NCBI GenBank assembly: GCA_016190145.1
Contig: JACPRD010000192.1
Coordinates: 1-37,072 of the forward strand
Direction: 5' to 3'
Length of the DNA stretch: 37,072 nt
From: Planctomycetota bacterium
GTDB taxonomy: Bacteria; Planctomycetota; MHYJ01; WSZJ01
The notes beneath the pieces were generated by a model that was not told where the DNA came from, did not search any database, and saw only the letters and a list, made by a program, of their open reading frames with translations. Shown piece after piece: positions 1 through 6,877 of the stretch (the stretch's first letter is position 1; every line of letters begins with the position of its first letter). The translations under genes were made by a program, and so were the position numbers.

Positions 1-158
1 GCCTCGATGAGCGCAAACGCCAGCCCGTGCAGCCGCGCGCGGTCTCCCGGCATCTGCAGGTGATAGGCCGCGTCGCGCACGAGCGCGTGGCGGAAGACGT
101 AGGCGAGTTCCGCGGAAGGCGGGGGGAGCGAGTGGGGCGAGTCGAAGGCGGCGTTCAT
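1..158 (-). CDS. Partial protein with 'FRHALVRDAAY' segment of large AAA/TPR regulators
   Basis: Reading leftward from an ATG at 158, the frame stays open to the window edge. It includes YVFRHALVRDAAYHLQMP followed by RARLHGLAFALIE. This block is familiar from the region after the AAA_16-type ATPase domain in large signalling ATPases, including those fused to kinases or class III cyclases, where it precedes TPR repeats. Only about 52 codons are visible. The start may not be original, since a protein of this class would normally have hundreds of residues before this block. It could therefore be a 5'-truncated remnant or an internal fragment of a modular gene. A TPR-only gene lies at 1986-2945 and a scrap of it at 211-275, so this corner may once have held one larger ATPase-TPR gene. 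Function is inferred from the motif only. Confidence 0.45.
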   Translation of the reverse strand, partial: MNAAFDSPHSLPPPSAELAYVFRHALVRDAAYHLQMPGDRARLHGLAFALIE

Positions 159-210
159 CGGAAGCGATCTTAGGCCGGAGAACCGGGGGACGACAGCATC
201 GTGAAGCGCC

Positions 211-275
211 GGCCTGGGCGGAACCGCTGCCCGCGGGCGGATGGCGGAGTTGGCGCGGGTCCTCGCCGCCGCGGG
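211..275 (+). pseudogene. Decayed fragment duplicating part of the TPR gene at 1986-2945
   Basis: This stretch aligns with 2088-2155 inside the TPR gene. Both contain TGGGCGGAA, then CGCTGC, then the shared GCGGGCGGATGGCGGA followed by a matching GGTCCT; the copy here lacks about 6 bases. Its translation, RGRMAELARVLAAA, matches RGRMAEAAQVLARC of the intact gene. It has no start or usable frame of its own. It looks like a leftover of duplication or rearrangement around the toxin-antitoxin pair and the ATPase pseudogene. Confidence 0.5.
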
Positions 276-288
276 CCGGGGCCGGACG

Positions 289-777
289 CTAAACGAGTTC
301 GCCGGCTCGTGACAGCACGGCGATTCGAGTGCGAGTGTCGAGCCTGAAGCCCATCCGTTGAAGTTCATCCAGCACCGGCCGAACTTGCTTGATACGACCA
401 AGTTTCTTTCCGTCGAGCAGGATACCGAGCGTGCCCGTCAGCTTCACACCAAGCGCCATGGCAGTGCGCCTGGCCGCGCCATCGTCCAGGATGACGACGC
501 TCCCCGGCGCCTCGAGGGCAAGGGCAAGCACCGCAGTTTCACCGGGGCCCAGGTCGGTCACCATCGGAAGCACCTTGGCGGAGGCCGGCGTTTTTACGGT
601 GACCCACGGGAGCTTCTCGGGCGCGGGAAGGGAGAGTCCCCGTTCGCGTCCCACACGGAGCTCCTGGATGACAGCCTCCGGGACAACGATCTGCTTCATC
701 AAGGCAGGCAGCAGATCGAGCAGGTCGAGGAAGTGAAGGTACGAGAGCGGCGACGTGTTGCAGATGACGTCAGGCAA
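289..777 (-). CDS. DUF3368-type PIN-domain toxin
   Basis: A 162-residue protein. It opens with CNTSPLSYL, the PIN first-acidic region in the DUF3368 form, where Asn stands at the usual first Asp. The order continues VVPEAVIQEL, then LGPGETAVLALALE (conserved Glu), LDDGAARRTAMALG (Asp pair) and the family signature TGTLGILLDGKKLG, ending with VRPVLDELQRMGFRL. PIN-like proteins of this family act as the toxin, a Mg-dependent RNase, opposite UPF0175 antitoxins. The start codon overlaps the stop of the upstream antitoxin gene by 8 nt, so the two are translationally coupled on the minus strand. All expected acidic positions are present, so the toxin looks intact. The RNA target cannot be read from sequence. 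Confidence 0.85.
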   Translation of the reverse strand: MPDVICNTSPLSYLHFLDLLDLLPALMKQIVVPEAVIQELRVGRERGLSLPAPEKLPWVTVKTPASAKVLPMVTDLGPGETAVLALALEAPGSVVILDDGAARRTAMALGVKLTGTLGILLDGKKLGRIKQVRPVLDELQRMGFRLDTRTRIAVLSRAGELV

Positions 778-1030
778 ACCGGGCCTCCTGGTCCAGGTCT
801 TCGCCCGTCAGCGTGAACGTGTCGATCCCGAAGTCGGCAAGCCGCGTCAGGAACACGACGCGCGGAATCCCGGCGAGATGGGCCGCGGCTCCCGAGGACA
901 GCCTCCCCATTTCAAACAACTTCATCGCCGCCGCCAGCCGGAACTCCGCTGCCGCCTGCTCGGGCGGGAGCTTGAGCGCCGCCAGCATTTCGTCTGTGAG
1001 ATTGACCGTGATTCCGCTCATAAAGGTCAT
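770..1030 (-). CDS. UPF0175 family antitoxin
   Basis: An 86-residue protein from the ATG at 1030; a second ATG at 1021 is possible. The line ITVNLTDEMLAALKLPPEQAAAEFRLAAAMKLFEMGRLSSGAAAHLAGIP is typical of UPF0175: a short beta strand, then 'ELRLALALKLYEEGRLS.GQAAELAG', a helix-turn-helix-like segment that binds the operon's own promoter in related systems. I chose 1030 because AGGTAG lies 4-5 nt upstream and because an upstream reading frame ends in the overlapping ATGA. The gene is directly followed by the DUF3368 PIN toxin, giving the usual antitoxin-toxin order. It should neutralise that toxin and autoregulate the pair (inference from family). Confidence 0.85.
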   Translation of the reverse strand: MTFMSGITVNLTDEMLAALKLPPEQAAAEFRLAAAMKLFEMGRLSSGAAAHLAGIPRVVFLTRLADFGIDTFTLTGEDLDQEARFA

Positions 1031-1143
1031 TCTACCTGAAGCGCCGTCTTCACGTCGGGCGATCGCTTCGCCGTAGCGTCGCCAGATACAAGCCCCCAAA
1101 ACCGGCCTCCGAGCATCTGCCGCAGCAGGTCGCCAACCGCCAT
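1027..1143 (-). CDS. Small ORF or gene remnant coupled to the antitoxin start
   Basis: A 38-codon frame starts at an ATG at 1143 (MAVGDLLRQMLGGRFWGLV) and ends in a TGA that shares ATGA with the antitoxin start at 1030. The same frame reads protein-like text upstream of the ATG (FARELAEHAR) as far as a TAG at 1192-1194. It is therefore more likely the tail of a broken gene than a native small protein. I do not recognise a family. It may simply carry translation into the toxin-antitoxin pair. Confidence 0.25.
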   Translation of the reverse strand: MAVGDLLRQMLGGRFWGLVSGDATAKRSPDVKTALQVE

Positions 1144-1245
1144 TCGCGCGTGCTCCGCCAGCTCCCGCGCGAACTCGTCCCCCGCATGCGGCTAGAATTC
1201 CCTCTCCGGCACCTCGTCCCGCGCTCCGGTCGGCGAATCCGATAT

Positions 1246-1282
1246 CCTTGAAAATCCTCCATCACATGACTGATTTTCAAGG
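1246..1282. repeat. Perfect 11-bp inverted repeat at the ATPase pseudogene start
   Basis: CCTTGAAAATC (1246-1256) is followed after 15 nt by its exact complement GATTTTCAAGG (1272-1282). It lies immediately upstream of the first recognisable codons of the ATPase/DUF4143 pseudogene, where the missing Walker-box half of the gene would be expected. It could be an operator, a deletion scar, or a terminal repeat left by a small element; the sequence does not decide. Confidence 0.6.
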
Positions 1283-1285
1283 TAG

Positions 1286-1912
1286 TACATCGACCTCGAG
1301 TCCGAGCGCGACCTCCGCCGCATCGATCCCCCCGACCCGGTGCGCGGCGTTTCGGAGACCCTCGCGGGCCGCGTCGCCTACGTGGACATGTCGGGCTTCG
1401 ACATCGCCGACACCCGCCCCTCCTCCTTCCGCACCCTCTGGACCCGCGGCGGCTTCCCGCGCTCGTTCCTCGCGCGTTCGGAAGCCGCGAGCTTCGAATG
1501 GCGCGAAGATTTCGTCCGCTCCTTCCTCGAACGCGAAATCCCCCAGCTCGGATTCTCCATCCCCGCCGCCACCCTCCGCCGCTTCTGGACCATGATCGCC
1601 CACTTCCACGGCCAGGTCTGGAACGCCGCCGAGTTCGCGCGCTCCCTCGGCGAGCGCGAAGGCTGGTTCTACCGCACCCACGCCGGCGCCGAACTCGACC
1701 TCCTCATCGTCCGCGGCGGGAAGCGCTACGGCTTCGAGATCAAGCTGACCGACGGCCCGTCGATGACGAAGTCCATGCACGTCGCGCACGAGGACCTGCG
1801 CCTGGAGCGGCTGTTCGTCGTCTACCCGGGCCCGAAGTCGTGGCCGATGGGCGAGCGGACGGAGGCGGTGTCGATCCTGGATCTGCCGGCGAAACTGGAA
1901 GGCCTGAAATGA
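1286..1912 (+). pseudogene. AAA ATPase with DUF4143 domain, internally deleted
   Basis: The frame reads YIDLESERDLRRI, then jumps to VRGVSETLAGRVAYVDMSGF and LWTRGGFPRSFLARS, then REDFVRSFLEREIPQLGF and LRRFWTMIAHFHGQ. It ends with FYRTHAGAELDLLI and GFEIKLTDGPSMTKS. These are blocks of the AAA_14/DUF4143 ATPase family, whose members are normally close to 400 residues. The N-terminal Walker A half is absent. About 60 residues appear lost between DLRRI and VRGVSE. Roughly 100 are lost between EFARSLG and GWFYRTHAG, where the winged-helix and 'YL.ILEGTF' region belongs. All junctions remain in frame. A TAG stands at 1283-1285; the longest possible product would use GTG at 1340 (190 residues) and cannot bind ATP. 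Confidence 0.75.
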
Positions 1913-1972
1913 ACGCGGAAGCCGGAGTGCCGGAGTTCAAGGAAGCGGCTCCCCCAGCCCGCGGATCCGAGG

Positions 1973-1978
1973 CAGAAT
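1973..1978 (+). promoter_or_regulatory. -10-like box (CAGAAT) for a leaderless TPR gene
   Basis: CAGAAT ends 7 nt before the ATG at 1986, the same spacing as in several other genes here. This predicts a transcript beginning at or next to the start codon. No clear -35 is visible. Confidence 0.4.
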
Positions 1979-1985
1979 GCCGCCC

Positions 1986-2945
1986 ATGACCGCCGAAGGC
2001 GCCCTCGCTCTCCTCGACCTCGCCCGCCAGGCGCGCTGGACCTTTCCCTCGTCATCCGGCCGCCCCGTCGCGCGCGAAACGCCCCCCTGGGCGGAAGCGC
2101 TGCTCGCCGCGCGCGGGCGGATGGCGGAAGCGGCACAGGTCCTTGCCCGCTGCGACGCGGTGGAGCTGGCCGCGCGCGCGTGGCGCACGTGGATCCTGGC
2201 CCGGGATTTCGACGCCGGGCGGGAGTTCCTGAGGCCCATCCTCGCGGCCGCTCCCCTGTCAAAGTGGAGGGCGCTGGCGCTCTACGGCGACGCCCTTTTT
2301 GCCTTCTGGCAGGGCGCGCACGCGGAGGCTCGGGCCCGGTGTGAAGCCGCGCTCGCCGACGCCCAGACCTCCGGCGACCCGGAAGCCCTCGCGCTCGCGC
2401 ACCTCGCCGTTGCCCGCGCCGCCGTCACCGACGGCGACGCCAGCCTCGCGACGACCCACGCCCGCGAATCCCGTCGGCACGCCGTCGCGCTCCCCGAACC
2501 GTTCCGCCAGGCCCCGCTCCACATGCACGCCCAGGCCCGCCTCCTCGCCGCGCAGCACGCCGAAACACCCAGCGCGCAGGCGGCCGACCTCAACGAGGCC
2601 GCCGCCCTCTTCACGGAAAGCCTCGACCTGAACCGCCGCATCGGCGACACCGGCATGGTCGCCGTCGAACTCCACAACCTCGGGTTCGTCCAGGCCCGCC
2701 GCGGCGACGCCGATGCCGCGGAGAGGCACTTCGAAGAGTGCGCCCGCCTGGGAGACAACACCGACTCCGTCTCGAGAGCTTTCCTCGCTTTGTACCGCGC
2801 AACCGTCGCCTTCGTGCGCGGCGACCGCGATCGGGCGCGGACATCCTTCGACTTCTCTGAAGCCACGTTCCGCGAATCTGGCCAGAACCCGGCGGCGGAG
2901 GCGGAATTTGCGTGGCTACGGGAGAGCCTGGCAGAGGGGTGGTGA
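1986..2945 (+). CDS. TPR-repeat protein
   Basis: About 319 residues from the ATG at 1986; an ATG at 1977 would add three residues. The protein is entirely alpha-helical in appearance, with repeating A/L/R-rich helix pairs. The clearest TPR units are 'VELHNLGFVQARRGDADAAERHFEEC' and the following 'ALYRATVAFVRGDRDRARTSFDFSEATFRE', with earlier, weaker units from about residue 85. There is no signal peptide, membrane segment or enzyme motif. Such C-terminal TPR blocks commonly end large ATPase or kinase regulators, so this may be the detached tail of such a protein. A related scrap lies at 211-275 and an ATPase-like gene end at 1-158. It probably mediates protein-protein contacts; the partner is unknown. 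Confidence 0.7.
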   Translation: MTAEGALALLDLARQARWTFPSSSGRPVARETPPWAEALLAARGRMAEAAQVLARCDAVELAARAWRTWILARDFDAGREFLRPILAAAPLSKWRALALYGDALFAFWQGAHAEARARCEAALADAQTSGDPEALALAHLAVARAAVTDGDASLATTHARESRRHAVALPEPFRQAPLHMHAQARLLAAQHAETPSAQAADLNEAAALFTESLDLNRRIGDTGMVAVELHNLGFVQARRGDADAAERHFEECARLGDNTDSVSRAFLALYRATVAFVRGDRDRARTSFDFSEATFRESGQNPAAEAEFAWLRESLAEGW

Positions 2946-2946
2946 G

Positions 2947-3045
2947 ATGACGGACGAGCAGCGAGCAAACGCCACGAAGGGAAACGGGCACGCACGAAAG
3001 CCGGGGACGCGACGCCCAATGGCGGGAGGCCTTGAACGCATCTAG
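2947..3045 (+). CDS. Possible 32-residue ORF after the TPR gene
   Basis: An ATG immediately follows the TPR stop (TGAGATGA), with GGTGAG just upstream, and the frame runs to TAG at 3043-3045. The product is short, basic and of low complexity, and matches no family I know. Coupled translation is possible, but it may be non-coding transition sequence into the A/T-richer island. Confidence 0.15.
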   Translation: MTDEQRANATKGNGHARKPGTRRPMAGGLERI

Positions 3046-3128
3046 TGCCCCTCAGGTCATGGTCTTTGCCAATCGTACGGCAAGATATCGAGTTCAGGGT
3101 GAAACGATGCAAACAACTCGAGCCCAAC

Positions 3129-3137
3129 TGGTATACT
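3129..3137 (+). promoter_or_regulatory. Extended -10 promoter (TGGTATACT) of the kinase operon
   Basis: TGGTATACT is a near-consensus extended -10 element ending 10 nt before the ATG at 3148. Upstream, TTGCC and GGCAA form a short inverted repeat at about 3066-3083. The transcript would start within a few bases of the start codon and cover the unknown gene and the kinase. Confidence 0.55.
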
Positions 3138-3147
3138 TCGGCTCAAG

Positions 3148-3690
3148 ATGAGCCTCCTAGTGAGCCTGGATGACTTTCGACGTTACAACATGCGAACACG
3201 CAGCCGCACTGACATTCCATGCATTGGTCTGCAAGTCATTTTCTCGGCACTGAACGATCTCACCGAGACAGTCGTTGAGCCCGCCTTCGACATTGCCACA
3301 ACTCCTCCCAGCGAAGAATGCGTGTTTCATCCAGTAATCGTGATGCAGCCGACTTGGAAAGTCAGTCACGCATTTGTCGGTGGTTTTCAGGCTGCGGCGA
3401 AGGGGGCATCGATTCTCCCGACCACTAACCTGCCCTTCGCCCGGATGGGACTAGAACTTCCTGCACCGTTCAATTCGACCGCGCGAATCAAGATTGTACT
3501 CTCCATGAACCGGTCAGTAAGCACATTCGAATTCGCTGCGCCTGCCGATAGACTTTCAACCCTTTTGGGCCGCATGAAGCACGATGTCAGGCTGGAACCA
3601 ATCGAGCGACACTTCCGCTACCTATTCGACATCAACGGAGACCTCTCGGATCTTCAGATCGAAAGCTACAGGAGCCAGACGTGTCGGTGA
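3148..3690 (+). CDS. Unknown protein preceding and overlapping the Ser/Thr kinase gene
   Basis: A 180-residue protein that I do not recognise. It has no signal peptide or membrane segment. Predicted strands alternate with short helices, for example GLQVIFSALNDL, HPVIVMQPTWKV and IKIVLSMNRSV, suggesting a compact alpha/beta domain. The gene lies in the A/T-richer block, and its codon use differs visibly from the flanking core genes, which suggests acquisition. Its last 10 nt overlap the kinase start at 3681, so the two are translated as a pair. It may be a substrate, sensor or inhibitor of that kinase (inference). A strong extended -10 box precedes it. Confidence 0.6.
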   Translation: MSLLVSLDDFRRYNMRTRSRTDIPCIGLQVIFSALNDLTETVVEPAFDIATTPPSEECVFHPVIVMQPTWKVSHAFVGGFQAAAKGASILPTTNLPFARMGLELPAPFNSTARIKIVLSMNRSVSTFEFAAPADRLSTLLGRMKHDVRLEPIERHFRYLFDINGDLSDLQIESYRSQTCR

Positions 3691-4964
3691 AGATACTCAA
3701 AGTACTGAATCAAGGGCAGATCGCGCGGGTCGAACTATGTGTCGATGACAACGGTACGAAGTGTGTAAGAAAGGTCTTTGATCTCACATTGGCGCGGACG
3801 ATTGATGATCCGAACATCGACAAACTCCGAGCTCGATTCGTCACGGAGGTACGAACGCAACAGTCGCTTCCGACGAATCTCTTCATTCCAGTCCACTTCG
3901 CTGACCTGGACTCGCCAGATCCCTGGTTCATCATGCCTTATGCCACGAACTCCCTGAGGGAGGAACTTGACAGGTCGCAGACAAAGCCCCCTGGGATTCG
4001 CCGCGAAGCACTGTTTCATATCCTCGCCAGCCTCAAGGAGCTTCATTCTCGCCAGCTCGTTCATCGCGACCTCAAACCGGAGAACACCCTTCTTCATGAG
4101 GGACGATGGAAGCTTTCGGATTTGGGATTCGTAAAAGTCCACACCCAAGGCGAGTCCTTCACGAGCTTCGACTCGGTCGCGGGGACTGAACTCTATATGG
4201 CCCCCGAACAGTTCAAGAACCTCCGCACAACAACTCCGGCCGCTGATATCTATTCCTTCGGTTGCATTCTGCATGACATGGTCACGGACGGCGATCGCGT
4301 GCCGTATGCGCAACACTCCTGCAGTCACCCACTGTCACCAATCATTGAGAAGTGCACAGCAGTCACTCCACCCTCAAGGTTCGCAACGATTGAGAGTCTG
4401 GAACATGCGTTACAGTCGACGCTCGACGATCTCGAGAATCGGGCTCATCCGAGACCCCTCGTCGACAGTCTGCAAGGAATCACTACTTGGGACAATGCTC
4501 AGCTCTCGGCCTTTTGCACGAGGCTTCTTGAACCACTCGAAGACATCGCCGATCTCTTGTATGCAGTTGACGAGGCCGTGCTCGATCAATTGTGCGCCAA
4601 GAGTTCTCGCTCCTTGTGGCTCTGCATTGATCGGCTGTGTGAGTTCTCTGAGCGCGAGCATGGTTGGAACAAGTGCGACGACATCGCTAGAGCGTTGCGA
4701 CATGGCTTTCACATCGGGGATTTGAACATTCAAGTCCGCACCCTGGTTGCCTTAGCAAGCCTAGGAGCACATCACCATCGGTTTTACGTAATGACAATTC
4801 TCTTTGAACTCGCGGGTAAGTCCGCAGATGAGAGACTTGCAGAGAGAGTAGCTCTGGAACTAAGTGACGCGGAAGTGCGCAACAACTTCAAGTTGTGCGC
4901 GGAGGGAATCTCCAAAGGAGTCAGGGATTTCCATCCGGCGCTAGCTCGACATCTCCGTGGCTAG
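3681..4964 (+). CDS. Hanks-type Ser/Thr protein kinase
   Basis: A 427-residue protein starting with GTG at 3681, inside the end of the previous gene. The kinase domain spans residues 1 to about 250. Visible motifs are the catalytic loop HRDLKPEN (128-135), the metal-binding DLGF (147-150, DLG instead of DFG), the activation-segment end APE (174-176) and DIYSFG (189-194). A candidate ATP-anchoring Lys lies at about 31. The glycine loop is poor: only one Gly is seen in LNQGQIARV. Residues 260-427 form a helical domain of unknown family, with no transmembrane segment or PASTA repeat, so this is a soluble kinase. Its pairing with an unknown gene and the neighbouring HEPN protein suggest a defence role, in which the kinase phosphorylates a host target or the partner. 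Confidence 0.85.
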   Translation: MSVKILKVLNQGQIARVELCVDDNGTKCVRKVFDLTLARTIDDPNIDKLRARFVTEVRTQQSLPTNLFIPVHFADLDSPDPWFIMPYATNSLREELDRSQTKPPGIRREALFHILASLKELHSRQLVHRDLKPENTLLHEGRWKLSDLGFVKVHTQGESFTSFDSVAGTELYMAPEQFKNLRTTTPAADIYSFGCILHDMVTDGDRVPYAQHSCSHPLSPIIEKCTAVTPPSRFATIESLEHALQSTLDDLENRAHPRPLVDSLQGITTWDNAQLSAFCTRLLEPLEDIADLLYAVDEAVLDQLCAKSSRSLWLCIDRLCEFSEREHGWNKCDDIARALRHGFHIGDLNIQVRTLVALASLGAHHHRFYVMTILFELAGKSADERLAERVALELSDAEVRNNFKLCAEGISKGVRDFHPALARHLRG

Positions 4965-5416
4965 TCCTCAGCCAAAGGTATTCTGTCTTCTACTGCACTC
5001 CTCCAAAGCTAGTGTTCTCCTCCTCGGATCCTCGCCTGTGGCAGGCCGGTGAACACAGCCAAGCCGAGCCGCGCGGGCATTGCCCGGGCTATGTCGTGCA
5101 GGACTCTCGCAAAGCAGCGCTCGAGACTCGTGACGGCCGAGCGCGTGAAGCCAAACGCCCGCCTGAAGCGGCGGCTGAAAGATCCGGAGACCCGCCTCGA
5201 GACTCGCGGATTCCTCTCGCCTTCGGTCCTCGTACGGCTCGGGAGTGATCATCACCACACCCACTTCCGAAAATGCGCCTGCGATGGTGTACAAGGGACT
5301 GTGGAACGCAATGGTTGCGGAGAAGGCCGAAACGCTTACGAACTATCCCTACATCTGCACGGGCTGACAAGGAAGCGGCCTGAATTTGCGGCGGAGGTGT
5401 ACAATTGACTCGCAGT
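4965..5416. other. Intergenic stretch without a confident gene
   Basis: This gap separates convergent genes. Its middle (about 5040-5250) is GC-rich while its edges are A/T-rich, so it may be a patch of older sequence. A frame from GTG at 5049 to TGA at 5408 (119 codons, Arg-rich) and a shorter frame ending YPYICTG at about 5367 are open, but neither shows a motif or a good ribosome site. I see no clear terminator hairpin. Confidence 0.4.
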
Positions 5417-6850
5417 CTACCCGATAGCATTACGCCATTGAATTTCTGCCCAGGGTACACCACATTTAAGGCGCGCGATCCCATCGAAGTAATCACTGTC
5501 GGCGAGCTGCATTTCGCAAAGCGGAAGCAGACGTGCGTAAGCTAGAGATAGCACATCCTCTAGAGTTTGAAAGGCGCTCAAATCCTTCTGCGCGGACTTC
5601 GAGCCGACGAACTCAATTCCCGAGTGGACATACTTGCTTCGCCGGCTGTAGATGTGCCTAAGATCTTCGAGCGTATTGATCCGCGTGCCTGGCGTGTCAG
5701 AATGTAGCAGACTGCCGACGAATCTGAATGCTTCAGAGAGTTCCGTTGCGCTGTTCGTCACGAGCATTTCGAGTGCCGTCACTGCACCAAGGACTCGTCG
5801 GTTCATGTCCGACGAATGAAGACCCTTTCCGAAAGTGCGAATACTGCGTGCCATTCTGGAAATGAACTCGCCATTCTCGCGCCAGTAATCCGGCCCGTCC
5901 TCGGGACAAGACTCGAGAAGATGCAGAATGCTACGATACCTCTGAAGCGCATCCGCAGATGAGGAAAATGCCGCTATGTCAGGTAAGGCGAGGTTCAACA
6001 GAAGCTCTCGACGCCATTCAGCAGGCCCTTGAAACACATCAATGGCCTCGTTGTCCGCCCCACAAGGTACGAGCCAGCACAATTGTTGGAATTGGGAGTC
6101 ATGCCTGGTCTCGGGCTGAAAATCGAGGTGGGGCGGGAGCACTATGGCCCTTGTTGTCCCGGCGCTCACTGCCGACTGCTTTATTCGGCAACTGTGTGCG
6201 GCTAGCCGGGCTGCGACGTGAACATCTCGGTAAGTTGATAGAGCGTCATCCGTGGCGAATTCTTCGACTCCTCTCGAGAAGAAACTGATGAAACTGACAT
6301 TAGGAGGAGGAAACGCCCACTCCGGAACGCTGAATTCAAGAGCGCCCGTCATGTCGGCGACAAAGCTTTCCCGTCTTGTCCCCTCCTTTGGCATGTGTCC
6401 AATCAGAATCGTTGACTGAGCCGAACTGAGTTCTCGCGAAAAGGTCCCCTCTGCCGATGGTCCGCCATCTATTGCAAAGAACACCATCCAGTATTGCCCT
6501 TGAGCATCTACGTATTGTTTTCGCAGAGTATTGGCAAGATTGCTCGGGGACTCAATGCGACTGCCTAAAAGGACGTCCATTATTGCGTCCATAGCAATGC
6601 TTCTCCAGACACGACGATCAGTTTCGCGAATGGGAACTGTCCCTGGAACCGCTTCAATAGCTGCCCTACATGCAGCTTGTACCTTGGGATCAGACGTAAC
6701 CTTTCCGAATCGCGCCAGACGCTCATCATCATCTTTGGCGCCAATCATGATGACCTCGACATGTGAAAGAATCATGCCAAGCGAGGATTCTAGAGTCGAG
6801 TCCCTCTCGCGCTTGAGTTCGCGCTTGTCCTCTTCGCGTGGGCGGCTCAT
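5417..6850 (-). CDS. ApeA-like HEPN-domain protein (putative antiphage RNase)
   Basis: 477 residues from the ATG at 6850; a TTG at 6862 is also possible. The N-terminal 300 residues are unrecognised. The C-terminal part is helical and reads RVLGAVTALEMLV, then ELSEAFRFVGSLL, then LEDLRHIYSRRSKYVHSG. This is the layout of ApeA-like/HEPN domains, with the RNase motif R-x4-H at residues 404-409 (RSKYVH). HEPN proteins of this type act as toxic RNases in abortive-infection systems. The gene runs convergent to the kinase pair and shares its A/T-richer composition. It begins only 27 nt after the icd stop, on the same strand, so it could be read from icd transcription. The HEPN call is by motif. The substrate, and whether it works with the kinase, are unknown. 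Confidence 0.65.
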   Translation of the reverse strand: MSRPREEDKRELKRERDSTLESSLGMILSHVEVIMIGAKDDDERLARFGKVTSDPKVQAACRAAIEAVPGTVPIRETDRRVWRSIAMDAIMDVLLGSRIESPSNLANTLRKQYVDAQGQYWMVFFAIDGGPSAEGTFSRELSSAQSTILIGHMPKEGTRRESFVADMTGALEFSVPEWAFPPPNVSFISFFSRGVEEFATDDALSTYRDVHVAARLAAHSCRIKQSAVSAGTTRAIVLPPHLDFQPETRHDSQFQQLCWLVPCGADNEAIDVFQGPAEWRRELLLNLALPDIAAFSSSADALQRYRSILHLLESCPEDGPDYWRENGEFISRMARSIRTFGKGLHSSDMNRRVLGAVTALEMLVTNSATELSEAFRFVGSLLHSDTPGTRINTLEDLRHIYSRRSKYVHSGIEFVGSKSAQKDLSAFQTLEDVLSLAYARLLPLCEMQLADSDYFDGIARLKCGVPWAEIQWRNAIG

Positions 6851-6877
6851 TGGCCTGTTCAACTCCGGTTGGAACTG

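Noticed and set aside
5049-5408. 119-codon frame between the kinase and HEPN genes
   Set aside because: No motif, no ribosome site and Arg-rich composition; kept only as a remark on the intergenic region.
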